A stretch of 13,118 nucleotides of DNA from Sandaracinaceae bacterium (lineage in GTDB: Bacteria; Myxococcota_A; Polyangia; Polyangiales; JAFGIB01): NCBI GenBank assembly GCA_017881145.1, contig JADGRG010000003.1:1-13118 (forward strand). The letters are read 5' to 3'. The notes below the pieces were generated by a model that worked only from the letters and a program-made list of their open reading frames with translations, had not been told where the DNA came from and did not search any database. This document shows positions 1 to 6,740 of this stretch, piece after piece. The first letter of the stretch is position 1. Every line of letters starts with the position of its first letter. Both the position numbers and the translations under genes were made by a program.

Positions 1-239
1 ATCCGAGAGAGCTCGTCGAGAGCCCGTACGTGATAGGGACTGCCCGGCGCATACCAGCGGGCTGCTCTGCGAAAGTGGACGATCGCGCCGTCCACGTCGC
101 TCTGCGAGGCCAGCACCTCGGCCTGCCGCAGCTCGTCGCGCGCCGAGCTCACGACTCTGACGACGAGCACAGACAAGAGGAGCGCGGCAATGCCCACGCC
201 GCGCGCAATCCGAGCCGCAAGCGCTGGCGAAGTGGTCAC
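1..239 (-). CDS. Membrane-anchored TPR-like protein, partial (C-terminus outside window)
   Basis: About 79 codons are visible before the reading frame runs off the left edge. The start is a GTG whose last bases overlap the TGA of the ABC permease (sequence GTGA), the usual sign of translational coupling, so this start is well placed. The product begins with a short basic n-region (R10, R13), then one hydrophobic segment at about residues 15-30, giving either a signal anchor or a single membrane helix. After it comes a helix-turn-helix stretch at about 36-63 (LRQAEVLASQSDVDGAIVHF, then RRAARWYAPG) with the small/large residue spacing of a tetratricopeptide repeat. I do not recognise a named family. 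Being coupled to an ABC-2 permease suggests an accessory role at the same membrane complex, which is inference. It is too short for the partial 3' part to be judged. Confidence 0.72.
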   Translation of the reverse strand, partial: MTTSPALAARIARGVGIAALLLSVLVVRVVSSARDELRQAEVLASQSDVDGAIVHFRRAARWYAPGSPYHVRALDELSR

Positions 240-1174
240 AAGAAATCACGCCGTCTGAAGATGAGCGACGCCACGGTCAGCAGAATGGCCGAGTAGACCA
301 ACGCGTAGCCCATGGTCGAAGCGAGATAGGTGAAGGGTCCGGAGGCTGCATCGAGGTGCATCTCCAGCGTTTGCCGACCGGGGACAAAGAGGTTGAAGTT
401 GGGCCAGACATGCACGAGCTGACGGAGCAGGTCCTTGACGGACTGCGGCAACACCTTGCCTTTCATGCTGATCATGAGGTCCGCCGAACGACCGACCACC
501 CACACCCCGAGCGTGAAGAGCGCAGTCAGAAATGGCGTCGAAAACGCCGAGAACAATAGGGCCACGGCCGTCAGTACCAGCACCTCACCGAGGGTCAGCA
601 GCAGCGCCGAAAGAATCGGCCCAAGCGCAATGCCGGCGTGGGCAGCCAGCGCTGCGGCGCGGGCGAGCGCGAAGGCCGGCCACGGAACCAGCACGGCCGT
701 GCGATCACGAGCTTTGTACATCGCGATCCCGAGCAGCGCCGGTAGACCCACGACCGCCGCCGCCAAGAGCGGCAGGTTGGCCTTCGCCTGCGTCGCGGTC
801 ACGCAGAGCTGCACCGCGCCCATGATGGCCACGAACACGAACGCGGTGAGCGCGATGCCGAAGTATTTTCCCAGCAAGAACTCGTGGCGGCGGATCGGTT
901 TGGGCAGAATCACGTAGAGCGTCTTGCGCTCGATCTCCTTGTAGAGGAGTGACGAGCCCAGAAACACCGACACCACGACCGAGAAGAAGGAGATGGACGC
1001 GAGCCCGATGTCGAGGACGATCCGTCGCTCTTGATCGAGCGAAACCTCGGCCATGGCGAGCGTCAGCACCAGGATCGAAAGCGCCACGCCGAGCACACCG
1101 TTCAACACACGGTCGCGCACGGCCTCGCGGAAGGTGTTCACGGCCACAGCAATGATTCGGCCCATGGGCGGCAT
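236..1174 (-). CDS. ABC-2 type transporter permease
   Basis: Integral inner-membrane permease of the ABC-2 superfamily (312 residues from the chosen start). Visible hallmarks: an N-terminal amphipathic stretch (NTFREAVRDRVL, 13-24) before helix 1 (about 26-42); helix 2 at 56-77; then the family motif ERKTLYVILPKPIRRHEF at 82-99 followed by LLGKYFG, equivalent to the 'GT-xxLL-xPisR-x-GK' signature of export permeases; further helices near 105-126, 136-152, 182-212, 213-229 and 285-306; and a C-terminal FRRRDFL tail typical of the family. I chose the ATG at 1174 because AGG sits 8 nt upstream; an in-frame GTG at 1201 and an ATG at 1165 are alternatives. No ABC ATPase is encoded upstream, where an SdhC-like cytochrome lies instead, so the ATPase partner must be to the left of the window or elsewhere. 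The substrate cannot be told. Confidence 0.88.
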   Translation of the reverse strand: MPPMGRIIAVAVNTFREAVRDRVLNGVLGVALSILVLTLAMAEVSLDQERRIVLDIGLASISFFSVVVSVFLGSSLLYKEIERKTLYVILPKPIRRHEFLLGKYFGIALTAFVFVAIMGAVQLCVTATQAKANLPLLAAAVVGLPALLGIAMYKARDRTAVLVPWPAFALARAAALAAHAGIALGPILSALLLTLGEVLVLTAVALLFSAFSTPFLTALFTLGVWVVGRSADLMISMKGKVLPQSVKDLLRQLVHVWPNFNLFVPGRQTLEMHLDAASGPFTYLASTMGYALVYSAILLTVASLIFRRRDFL

Positions 1175-1240
1175 TGTAATCGCCTGTCCGCGGGCCGTCA
1201 CCTTCGCGCGCTGCGCGTGTGCATAGAAGAAGCGGCGCCT

Positions 1241-1918
1241 TCAGGGCGAGCCGGAAGGCTGGGCGATCGCGCTGGCCAGCGGTCTTGCCGTGGGGATCAG
1301 ACCCTCGCCGATCGCGAAGCGCGCCACGACTTGCAGATACCCCAGCCAAAGCAAGAGGCCGCAGAGTCCAGCCAGGTAGCGCAGCGCGACGGGCCGAGAG
1401 CGAGGCCGGAGGCGCTCCGCGACTCGTGCCAGCGAAGTGCCGACATGAAACGCAAGGGCCGTGGCGCCGACCACGTAGGCGATCAGCGGCCCGGGCCGTC
1501 CAAGGGTCGTCCACAGCGTGTCGTAGGCGGCTCTCACCGTGGAGTGCGCGCCGGCTTCCGGCCAGAGCTGCACCATGTGATAGGCGACGAAAGAAAGGAG
1601 CAGCACGCCGGTGACGAGCCGAAACCGAAGCAGGGGATCGTTCGACTGGCTGGCGCCCAAGCCAGCCCGACGCTGGGCTGCGACGCTGCGCATACCCAGC
1701 ACGGCATGCGCGACCATCCCACCTGCGAGCAGCGCGAGCAGCACGCTACCCAGCGCTGAGCTGCGCGCTCGGTCAACCCAGAGCTCTCGGGCTTCCAGGG
1801 CGGGCCAGAGTTGCCAGAGATGAAAGCACGCGAAAGCGAGCAGCGGCCCTACACCGAGCCAGCTCTGCACGCGCTGCCACGGCTTGCGCGCTTGCTCACT
1901 TATCTCTTGGGTCGGCAT
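1241..1918 (-). CDS. Succinate dehydrogenase/fumarate reductase-type cytochrome b558 subunit (orphan)
   Basis: A 225-residue, five-helix membrane protein. Helices are at about 20-40, 55-77, 98-119, 143-163 and 176-200. The first four each carry one histidine in a buried position: H33 (FACFHLWQLW), H71 (GGMVAHAVLGMR), H114 (FVAYHMVQLW) and H158 (ALAFHVGTSL). Four axial histidines at this spacing in a protein of this length match the dihaem b558 family of complex II membrane anchors (Bacillus SdhC and Wolinella FrdC type), which pass electrons between haem b, quinone and the SdhB iron-sulfur subunit. Helices 1 and 3 share the pattern HxxQLWP, suggesting an internal duplication. No sdhA or sdhB is in the window: upstream is NAD kinase (60 bp away), downstream an ABC permease (66 bp). 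Either sdhAB are elsewhere or this is a stand-alone quinone/haem protein. The start ATG has no clear Shine-Dalgarno. Family call is strong, role less so. Confidence 0.82.
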   Translation of the reverse strand: MPTQEISEQARKPWQRVQSWLGVGPLLAFACFHLWQLWPALEARELWVDRARSSALGSVLLALLAGGMVAHAVLGMRSVAAQRRAGLGASQSNDPLLRFRLVTGVLLLSFVAYHMVQLWPEAGAHSTVRAAYDTLWTTLGRPGPLIAYVVGATALAFHVGTSLARVAERLRPRSRPVALRYLAGLCGLLLWLGYLQVVARFAIGEGLIPTARPLASAIAQPSGSP

Positions 1919-1978
1919 ATCGGAGCAGGATCGTGACAGGCTCGCGCGCCTCTGCCCAGGCTCGGTATCGACCCAGAG

Positions 1979-2902
1979 CTACCCGTGGCGGCTGCGGCCT
2001 TCACCATGAAACCCGAGCAGCATCAGCGGCTCGTCGGAGAGCTGTAGCTCGATGCGGGAAGCCATCTCGACGACGCGATGGTCGTGCGGGCCGTCGAGGT
2101 AGACTCGCGCGGAACGCATCCGGCTCTCCACACGTAGCACCGCACCCGCAGGAACCAGGCCCTTGAGCATGCGATAACCCTCGCGACGCGGATAGTAAGG
2201 CTCGCGCACCACGAACTGCAGCTGTTTCGAGCGAATCGGCAGGATGCGCCCTCCCGCCGAACGTTGTCCGGCCGTAGATCCGGCCGCGGGCCCCACCCAG
2301 ATGCCGCTCGACTTCTGCTCCTCGCCGCGGCGACCCAGCTGCAGCGTGTAGCGCGAGGTCGACGCCGGACACTCGTGGCAGAAGAGCACGTCGTTCAGCA
2401 CGCGTTTAGTGACGAGCTCGCCGTCTATGTCGACACGCATCCGGCTGAGCGGCGCGACGCGCAACTTGCCGCGCAGGGCTGCGCCGAGCACCTCGCGGAC
2501 CTCGCCTTTCTTGCCCGCGCAGAAGTAGCCGACGCTGTCGTCGGGAGCGCTGTTGATCGCGACGATCGGCACGTCCGGCCCAACCAGGCGCGAGGCCCAG
2601 AGCAGAGTGCCGTCGCCACCCAGCGTGACCACGAGATCGAAAGCCTGTGCGTGCCCCGGATGCGAACGATGCCGAAAGCTCGCGCGCGCTCCTAGATCGG
2701 CGAGCGCAGCGCGGGCTTCGGCGAGCGTCTCCAGGTGGTGTTCGTGTGCACGCAAGAGGCGTGCAACCGAGGTGTCGCCACCGGCGATGAGGCCCTTGAT
2801 GCGTTCGTTGTGCCGCTCGCGCACGTAGATCTGATACGCGGACTTCTTGTAGATCAGAAGCACGCGCGGCGCTTGCGAACCGGCCGTTCGCGACGTGTTC
2901 AC
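1979..2902 (-). CDS. nadK: NAD(+)/NADH kinase, NADK3-like divergent type
   Basis: Cytoplasmic ATP-dependent kinase that phosphorylates NAD(H) to NADP(H); 307 residues from the GTG start. Seen directly: a Rossmann-like N-terminus (VLLIYKKSAY, 14-23), the family's ATP/NAD signature VTLGGDGTLLWAS at 92-104 (GGDGT 95-99), a nucleotide-binding turn NSAPDD (117-122), ND at 170-171, and a glycine-rich GSTAGQRSAGG at 208-218 where standard bacterial enzymes have TPTGSTAYSLSAGG. The C-terminal part (CHECPASTSRY, QFVVREPYYP, YLDG) resembles, from memory, plant NADH kinase (NADK3) and mitochondrial NADK2 more than E. coli NadK, so NADH may be a substrate; that is inference. The GTG start is chosen because it overlaps the transaldolase TGA (GTGA); the frame extends upstream to 3025, but that part lies over the transaldolase. 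Coupling to transaldolase suits NADP(H)/pentose phosphate metabolism. Confidence 0.88.
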   Translation of the reverse strand: MNTSRTAGSQAPRVLLIYKKSAYQIYVRERHNERIKGLIAGGDTSVARLLRAHEHHLETLAEARAALADLGARASFRHRSHPGHAQAFDLVVTLGGDGTLLWASRLVGPDVPIVAINSAPDDSVGYFCAGKKGEVREVLGAALRGKLRVAPLSRMRVDIDGELVTKRVLNDVLFCHECPASTSRYTLQLGRRGEEQKSSGIWVGPAAGSTAGQRSAGGRILPIRSKQLQFVVREPYYPRREGYRMLKGLVPAGAVLRVESRMRSARVYLDGPHDHRVVEMASRIELQLSDEPLMLLGFHGEGRSRHG

Positions 2903-3543
2903 CCAGGAATCTTCTTTGCGTCTTCGAGGAACTGTGCGAGGCCAAGGTCGGTCAGCGGATGCTTCAGCAACTGCAAGATGACCTTGTAGGGGATGGTCGC
3001 GACGTCGGCGCCCATCTCGGCACAACGCAAAAGGTGCACGGGATGACGGATGCTGGCGGCCAGCACCTCGGTCTCGTAACCATAGTTGTTGTAGATGGTC
3101 ACGATCTGCGAGATCAGCTCGAGCCCATCGCCGCCGATGTCGTCGATGCGACCGAGGAAAGGCGAGATGTAAGTGGCGCCAGCTTTGGCGGCCAAGAGCG
3201 CTTGCGGTGCGCTGAAGCAGAGCGTGACGTTGGTGTTGATGCCCGCCGAGCTGAGCGTGCGCACCGCGCGGATGCCCTCAGCGATCAGCGGCACTTTCAC
3301 CACGATGTTCGGGTGAATGGCGGCGAGGATCTTGCCTTCACGCACGATGCCTTCGGCGTCGGTCGCCAGGACCTCGGCACTGATGGGACCGTCGACCACT
3401 TCGCAGATGTCGCGAATGACCTTTTCGAGCGATCGGCCGGTCTTGGCGATCAGGCTCGGATTGGTGGTGACGCCGTCGATGCAGCCCATGGCCACGGCGT
3501 CTTTGATCTCGGCGATGTCCGCGGAATCGATGAAAATCTTCAT
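2899..3543 (-). CDS. tal: Transaldolase, small (TalC/FSA-like) subfamily
   Basis: A 214-residue TIM-barrel enzyme of the non-oxidative pentose phosphate pathway, transferring dihydroxyacetone between sedoheptulose-7-phosphate/erythrose-4-phosphate and fructose-6-phosphate/glyceraldehyde-3-phosphate. Visible: D6 in MKIFIDSAD, the phosphate/catalytic segment GVTTNPSLI (24-32), E57 in PISAEVLAT, the Schiff-base lysine K83 in NIVVKVPL, TNVTLCFSAPQALLA (104-118), and SPFLGRIDDIGGDG (127-140). E57 and F129 favour true transaldolase over fructose-6-phosphate aldolase, which has Gln and Tyr at these places in the E. coli enzyme. Length matches the short family. The reading frame is open upstream to 3699, but conserved sequence begins exactly at the ATG at 3543, so I start there. 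It is the first gene of the minus-strand run, followed with a 4-bp overlap by NAD(H) kinase. Confidence 0.95.
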   Translation of the reverse strand: MKIFIDSADIAEIKDAVAMGCIDGVTTNPSLIAKTGRSLEKVIRDICEVVDGPISAEVLATDAEGIVREGKILAAIHPNIVVKVPLIAEGIRAVRTLSSAGINTNVTLCFSAPQALLAAKAGATYISPFLGRIDDIGGDGLELISQIVTIYNNYGYETEVLAASIRHPVHLLRCAEMGADVATIPYKVILQLLKHPLTDLGLAQFLEDAKKIPG

Positions 3544-3556
3544 TGTGGAATCGGAT

Positions 3557-3583
3557 CCTATACCGGGACTCGCTGGGATTGAA
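3557..3583 (-). promoter_or_regulatory. Weak candidate promoter for transaldolase-nadK run
   Basis: On the minus strand TATAGG (3562-3557) could serve as a -10 element about 13 nt before the transaldolase ATG. The best -35 partner, TTCAAT (3583-3578), is only 15 bp upstream and matches the consensus poorly. This is a guess from position and one good hexamer. Confidence 0.2.
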
Positions 3584-3618
3584 CTTCCGGCAGGTGTGGC
3601 GAGCCGTCGCCGGTTGTA

Positions 3619-3679
3619 GGACTCCGCCGAAAAGCGGTCAAGTCCTGCGCTCTGCGCCCCAAGCAGGCGAAAAACCTGC
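3619..3679. other. Two adjacent hairpins with CGAAAA loops in the divergent spacer
   Basis: The 209-bp spacer between the divergent transaldolase and SRPBCC genes contains two inverted repeats. The first (3619-3645) pairs GGACTCCGC with GCGG-tca-AGTCC, nine base pairs with a three-base bulge and loop CGAAAA. The second (3663-3679) pairs GCAGG with CCTGC around loop CGAAAAA. Neither is followed by a T-run, so they do not look like intrinsic terminators. They could structure the 5' leader of the plus-strand gene or be protein-binding sites; function unknown. Confidence 0.45.
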
Positions 3680-3752
3680 ACTGGCGTTGGGATTTGCATG
3701 GCGCACTATGAGACCGTTGAATTGCGGCAGGCTTCCGCCGTCCAAGCCAGGC

Positions 3753-5009
3753 ATGATGCGCCCTTCAATTGCAGTATCGGCTCTACTTTCGCTTTCGCTC
3801 CTCGGCGCTGGCGCACCCGCCGAGGCGGACGACAAGAGCCACTACGACGCCCGAACCGATCGCCTTGCGGGACTGCGCCAAGACGATCTCGAACGCCTCG
3901 CGCCGCACCTGGCGCGTGGGCCGGTCGCTTTGATCGAGTTCGCCAATTCGGATGCCGATGAGCTACCGGGCATCAATTTCGCGCTGCTGGTGCACGCGAA
4001 CGCAGCCGTGGTCGAAGCCTTGATCAGCGATCCGACGGGCTACCCGAAGTTCATGCCGACCATCGACTCGGTGCAGGTCGTGGAGCGCCACGGCACGGCC
4101 ATAGTCTACGACTGGGCCTTCAATCTCGCCGTGTTGCGCATGCGCGGACGCAACCTGATGACGGTGTATCGGCCGCTGCCGAATCAACCGGATGCCGCAA
4201 CGCGCATCACCGTCGACAACCAAGAGGGCGATCTCGGCCAGGGGCGCATGCTCTTTCGCGTGCATCCGCGCGGGCCCGAGACCTGCATTCTGGTGGTCTC
4301 GATGCGGGTCGATCTGCGCGAAGCCAACTACATCGCGCGTCAAATGGCCACAGCGGCGCGCAGCGTGAATCGCTCGGCGAATCTCGCGCTCGCGTGCTCG
4401 ATGGCGCTGCACTTCAGGCGCGAGGCCGAGCATCGCACGACCACCAAAGACAGCAGCAGTGGCACCGGCCCCTTGGTTACGCGACAGGTCGATGTGCACA
4501 TGCTGGCACGGCTGCTCGACCGCGGAGACCTCGTGCTCTTCAGCATGAGCGGCGATCGACTCGATCAGCTCACGGTGCTGGGTGTGGTCGAGCAGAGCAT
4601 GGACAAGGTGCAAGCCGCACTGCGTAACGCACGGGCCTTTGGCAGCGAGCTCGTGCCCGGCGCTGCCGCGACCATCGTATCGGAAGCGCACGGCATCACC
4701 ATCTTCGATTGGTCGATCGATCTGCCGCTGGTCGGCGTCTCGGGACGCATGCGCATGGACGAGCGCAAACCGGTGGTGTCTGTCGACGCTACCTCGGGCG
4801 CGCTGCACGGTGGGCACTGGCTCTTCGATGTGACGTCGCTCGCCAAGCGAGTCACCCTCGTCAACGCCTCGGCACGCTTCGATTTCACCGATTCTACTTG
4901 GCTGCTGGAAAAGCTGATCAGCGCCGACCCCGACCTCGGTCACGGCATCACCGCCGCCAGCGAAGTGATGCTAGTGCGCGCCCTGCGCTCGCGCGCAACC
5001 GAGCTCTGA
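3753..5009 (+). CDS. Exported protein with two tandem SRPBCC/START-like domains
   Basis: A 418-residue protein. Residues 1-25 form a Sec signal peptide (hydrophobic core AVSALLSLSLLGAG, cleavage after AEA before DDKS), so the mature protein is periplasmic or outer-surface. It appears to be a duplication of one helix-grip (SRPBCC/polyketide-cyclase-like) fold. Repeat 1 spans about 73-225, repeat 2 about 245-415. Matching landmarks are YDW (119-121) with RGR twelve residues on (131-133), and FDW (318-320) with SGR also twelve residues on (330-332); G-rich turn plus LFRV (167-170) and LFDV (357-360). Such folds bind hydrophobic ligands such as lipids or quinones; the ligand here is unknown. I start at the first of two adjacent ATGs because the signal peptide begins there; an upstream in-frame ATG at 3708 would add 15 non-signal residues. 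Its 3' end overlaps the opposing glycosyltransferase gene by 62 bp. Confidence 0.78.
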   Translation: MMRPSIAVSALLSLSLLGAGAPAEADDKSHYDARTDRLAGLRQDDLERLAPHLARGPVALIEFANSDADELPGINFALLVHANAAVVEALISDPTGYPKFMPTIDSVQVVERHGTAIVYDWAFNLAVLRMRGRNLMTVYRPLPNQPDAATRITVDNQEGDLGQGRMLFRVHPRGPETCILVVSMRVDLREANYIARQMATAARSVNRSANLALACSMALHFRREAEHRTTTKDSSSGTGPLVTRQVDVHMLARLLDRGDLVLFSMSGDRLDQLTVLGVVEQSMDKVQAALRNARAFGSELVPGAAATIVSEAHGITIFDWSIDLPLVGVSGRMRMDERKPVVSVDATSGALHGGHWLFDVTSLAKRVTLVNASARFDFTDSTWLLEKLISADPDLGHGITAASEVMLVRALRSRATEL

Positions 5010-6585
5010 GCGAAGCCCCCGCTGCTCCGGACTCAACCTGAAAAGGAGCGCCCGAAAGCGCGAGCGCCACGAAGGGCTGGAGCCAGATCAGGTAGTTGCC
5101 GTGCACCACCTTGTTGAATGCAACGAAGGCGGTCAGGAGCAGCGCTGCTATCGGCAGCAGCGCCGCGAGATCACGTCGCTTCGCGCGGGCCCAACGCAGC
5201 ACGAAGAAGGCGAGCGCACCGAGTTGCAGCAGCGTGACGAGCGGCTGCAGAGCCGCCGGCAAGTAGCTACGTATGCTGGAAGTGTTGGTCGGACGCACGG
5301 CGCCGAAGAGCACGAGGTTCGCGATCATCTCGCGAGGCGACCACAGAAAGAACGGCAGGTAGATGAGGCTCGCCGTTGCCACGGTGCCCACTAAGAAGCG
5401 CCGCCACGAGACGCCGTCCAGCCTCACCAGAAGCAAGGCGACGAGCGGCGCCGGCAGTTGCTTGGTTGCAAGCGAGAGGCCGCAGAACACACCCGCTAGA
5501 AACGAGCGCCGCTGTGCCGCGAGCAGAACGGCGCAGAGCACAAGGACGACGGGGATGATGTCGTTCGAGCAGTTGACGGTGAGCTCGTGCAAAAAGCCCA
5601 TCGGGTCCGGCGGTACGAGGCGATAGCGGTGGCCGAGGGCTTCGAACTTGGCGCGTGGCAAAAGCGCCGAAAGCGGAATGGCTGCTGGCAAGAGAAAGCC
5701 CACTAGCGAGCGCCACGGAGCACAAGGCAAGGCGGGATAGGCAGTGCGTGCGAGCCACGCGCAAAGTGCGAGCAGCGCCATCCAGAACACGAAGTTCACG
5801 ACGGAGATCCCCGGTTCGACCAAGAAGTGCGTCACCGGCAGGTAGAGCAGCGCCATCAGCGGGCCGTACTTGTAGCCGTCCATGAAATCGAAACCGGCCC
5901 CATGATGCGTCCAAGCGGCGTAGGTCCCACCGCTCTTGCTATCGATGCAACGATCATCGACTAGGCACCAAGACCAAGTGTCTTTCGGCTTCGCTGCTGG
6001 AGGCTTGGGCGGCGCAGCCTTGGGCTTCGCTGCTGGCGGTGGGGGCGGCGCGGCGGGTGCAGCGTTAACCGGTGCGGTTTTGGGCGGTGCGCGCTTCACT
6101 GCCGCGGGCGCCTTGGGCGGGGACTTGGGTCGCAACTGCGCTTTCGGGAGGCGCAGAGATCGCGGCGGGACTGCGACCGCGCACTCGGCCCAGGGATTCA
6201 TGCCACGCAGGAGCCACTCTCCAGCGCAGATGGAAGGACGGCCCATGTCGGTCGTGCACTCGACGTCGCTCAGCATGTCGTGGACGAAGGCGCGCGTCTG
6301 CGCGAAGCCGAGCCAGAGCGCAAACGCGATCAGGCCGAGGCGGTAGTGCCCGCTGGTGAAGACGGAGTGCAGCTTAGGGCGGCGTGATGTCGCCCACGCG
6401 ACGAAGAGGAAGAGTGCGAGCAGCGTGCAGAGCCGGAAGACACCCGCGCCCCAAGAGAAGTAGCGGGTGAGCAAGAGAAGCGCGGGCGGCGTTGCGACCA
6501 GGCCGACCTCCACGGCCAGCGCGCGCAACGCTTGCCACCCAGGTGGAGCCCCGACTGTGCCGGACTGTGCCGTGTTCGGGATCAT
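4948..6585 (-). CDS. Polytopic GT87/DUF2029-like glycosyltransferase
   Basis: A 545-residue membrane protein with roughly ten hydrophobic segments, resembling polyprenol-phosphate-dependent GT-C glycosyltransferases of the DUF2029/GT87 type. Supporting patterns, numbered from the chosen start: an acidic first extracytoplasmic loop (HDMLSDVECTTDMG, 102-115) where GT-C enzymes hold the catalytic Asp; GMNPW (128-132); YKYGPLMALLYLP (238-250), matching the family's Y-x-Y-x-PLxxLLxxP; and AGVFCGLSLATKQLPAPLVA (364-383), equivalent to the 'LAGLLLGLAxxxKxxPAL' helix. Between GMNPW and YKYGP lies a Pro/Ala/Lys-rich insert (145-202) flanked by cysteines. I start at ATG 6585, with GAG five nt upstream; a GTG/ATG at 6609 would add eight residues. 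A 155-bp spacer without clear promoter or terminator separates it from the upstream TPR-PEGA gene. The stop lies inside the 3' end of the SRPBCC gene. Donor and acceptor sugars cannot be told. Confidence 0.75.
   Translation of the reverse strand: MIPNTAQSGTVGAPPGWQALRALAVEVGLVATPPALLLLTRYFSWGAGVFRLCTLLALFLFVAWATSRRPKLHSVFTSGHYRLGLIAFALWLGFAQTRAFVHDMLSDVECTTDMGRPSICAGEWLLRGMNPWAECAVAVPPRSLRLPKAQLRPKSPPKAPAAVKRAPPKTAPVNAAPAAPPPPPAAKPKAAPPKPPAAKPKDTWSWCLVDDRCIDSKSGGTYAAWTHHGAGFDFMDGYKYGPLMALLYLPVTHFLVEPGISVVNFVFWMALLALCAWLARTAYPALPCAPWRSLVGFLLPAAIPLSALLPRAKFEALGHRYRLVPPDPMGFLHELTVNCSNDIIPVVLVLCAVLLAAQRRSFLAGVFCGLSLATKQLPAPLVALLLVRLDGVSWRRFLVGTVATASLIYLPFFLWSPREMIANLVLFGAVRPTNTSSIRSYLPAALQPLVTLLQLGALAFFVLRWARAKRRDLAALLPIAALLLTAFVAFNKVVHGNYLIWLQPFVALALSGAPFQVESGAAGASLRARLRASAGRALASLRWRR
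5980..6153 (-). repeat. Pro/Ala/Lys-rich low-complexity insert in the glycosyltransferase
   Basis: This segment encodes about 58 residues composed almost only of P, A and K with units such as PPAAKPK and KAAPPKPP. At DNA level GGCTTCGCTGCTGG occurs at 5987-6000 and again at 6023-6036, a 36-bp (12-codon) repeat period, suggesting growth by slippage. It falls in the first large extracytoplasmic loop and would be an extended, positively charged linker. Confidence 0.7.
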
Positions 6586-6740
6586 CGGATCTCGAGCGCA
6601 GCAATACACGTACCATCAGACAACGTACACGCCTGACTCCGACGCGGTGCTGGAGGGCTCGGGCAGACACGTGGGAGCAGCGGCTGCTCAGGTCCTCAGA
6701 CCGCGCAAGAGGTTCTCGGTGAACGCGAGAGCGTGTTCGC

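Noticed and set aside
3684..3700. Sigma-54-like TGGC...TTGC motif upstream of the SRPBCC gene
   Set aside because: The GG and GC dinucleotides are one base too far apart for a -24/-12 promoter.
3963..4943. 326-codon open frame on the minus strand
   Set aside because: It lies wholly antisense to the SRPBCC gene, has a His/Arg/Asp-rich composition with no hydrophobic core pattern, and reflects high third-position GC rather than a gene.
6721..6738. Stem-loop just downstream of the TPR-PEGA stop as a terminator
   Set aside because: The stem depends on a G-T pair that becomes an A-C mismatch on the transcribed minus strand, and no T-run follows.
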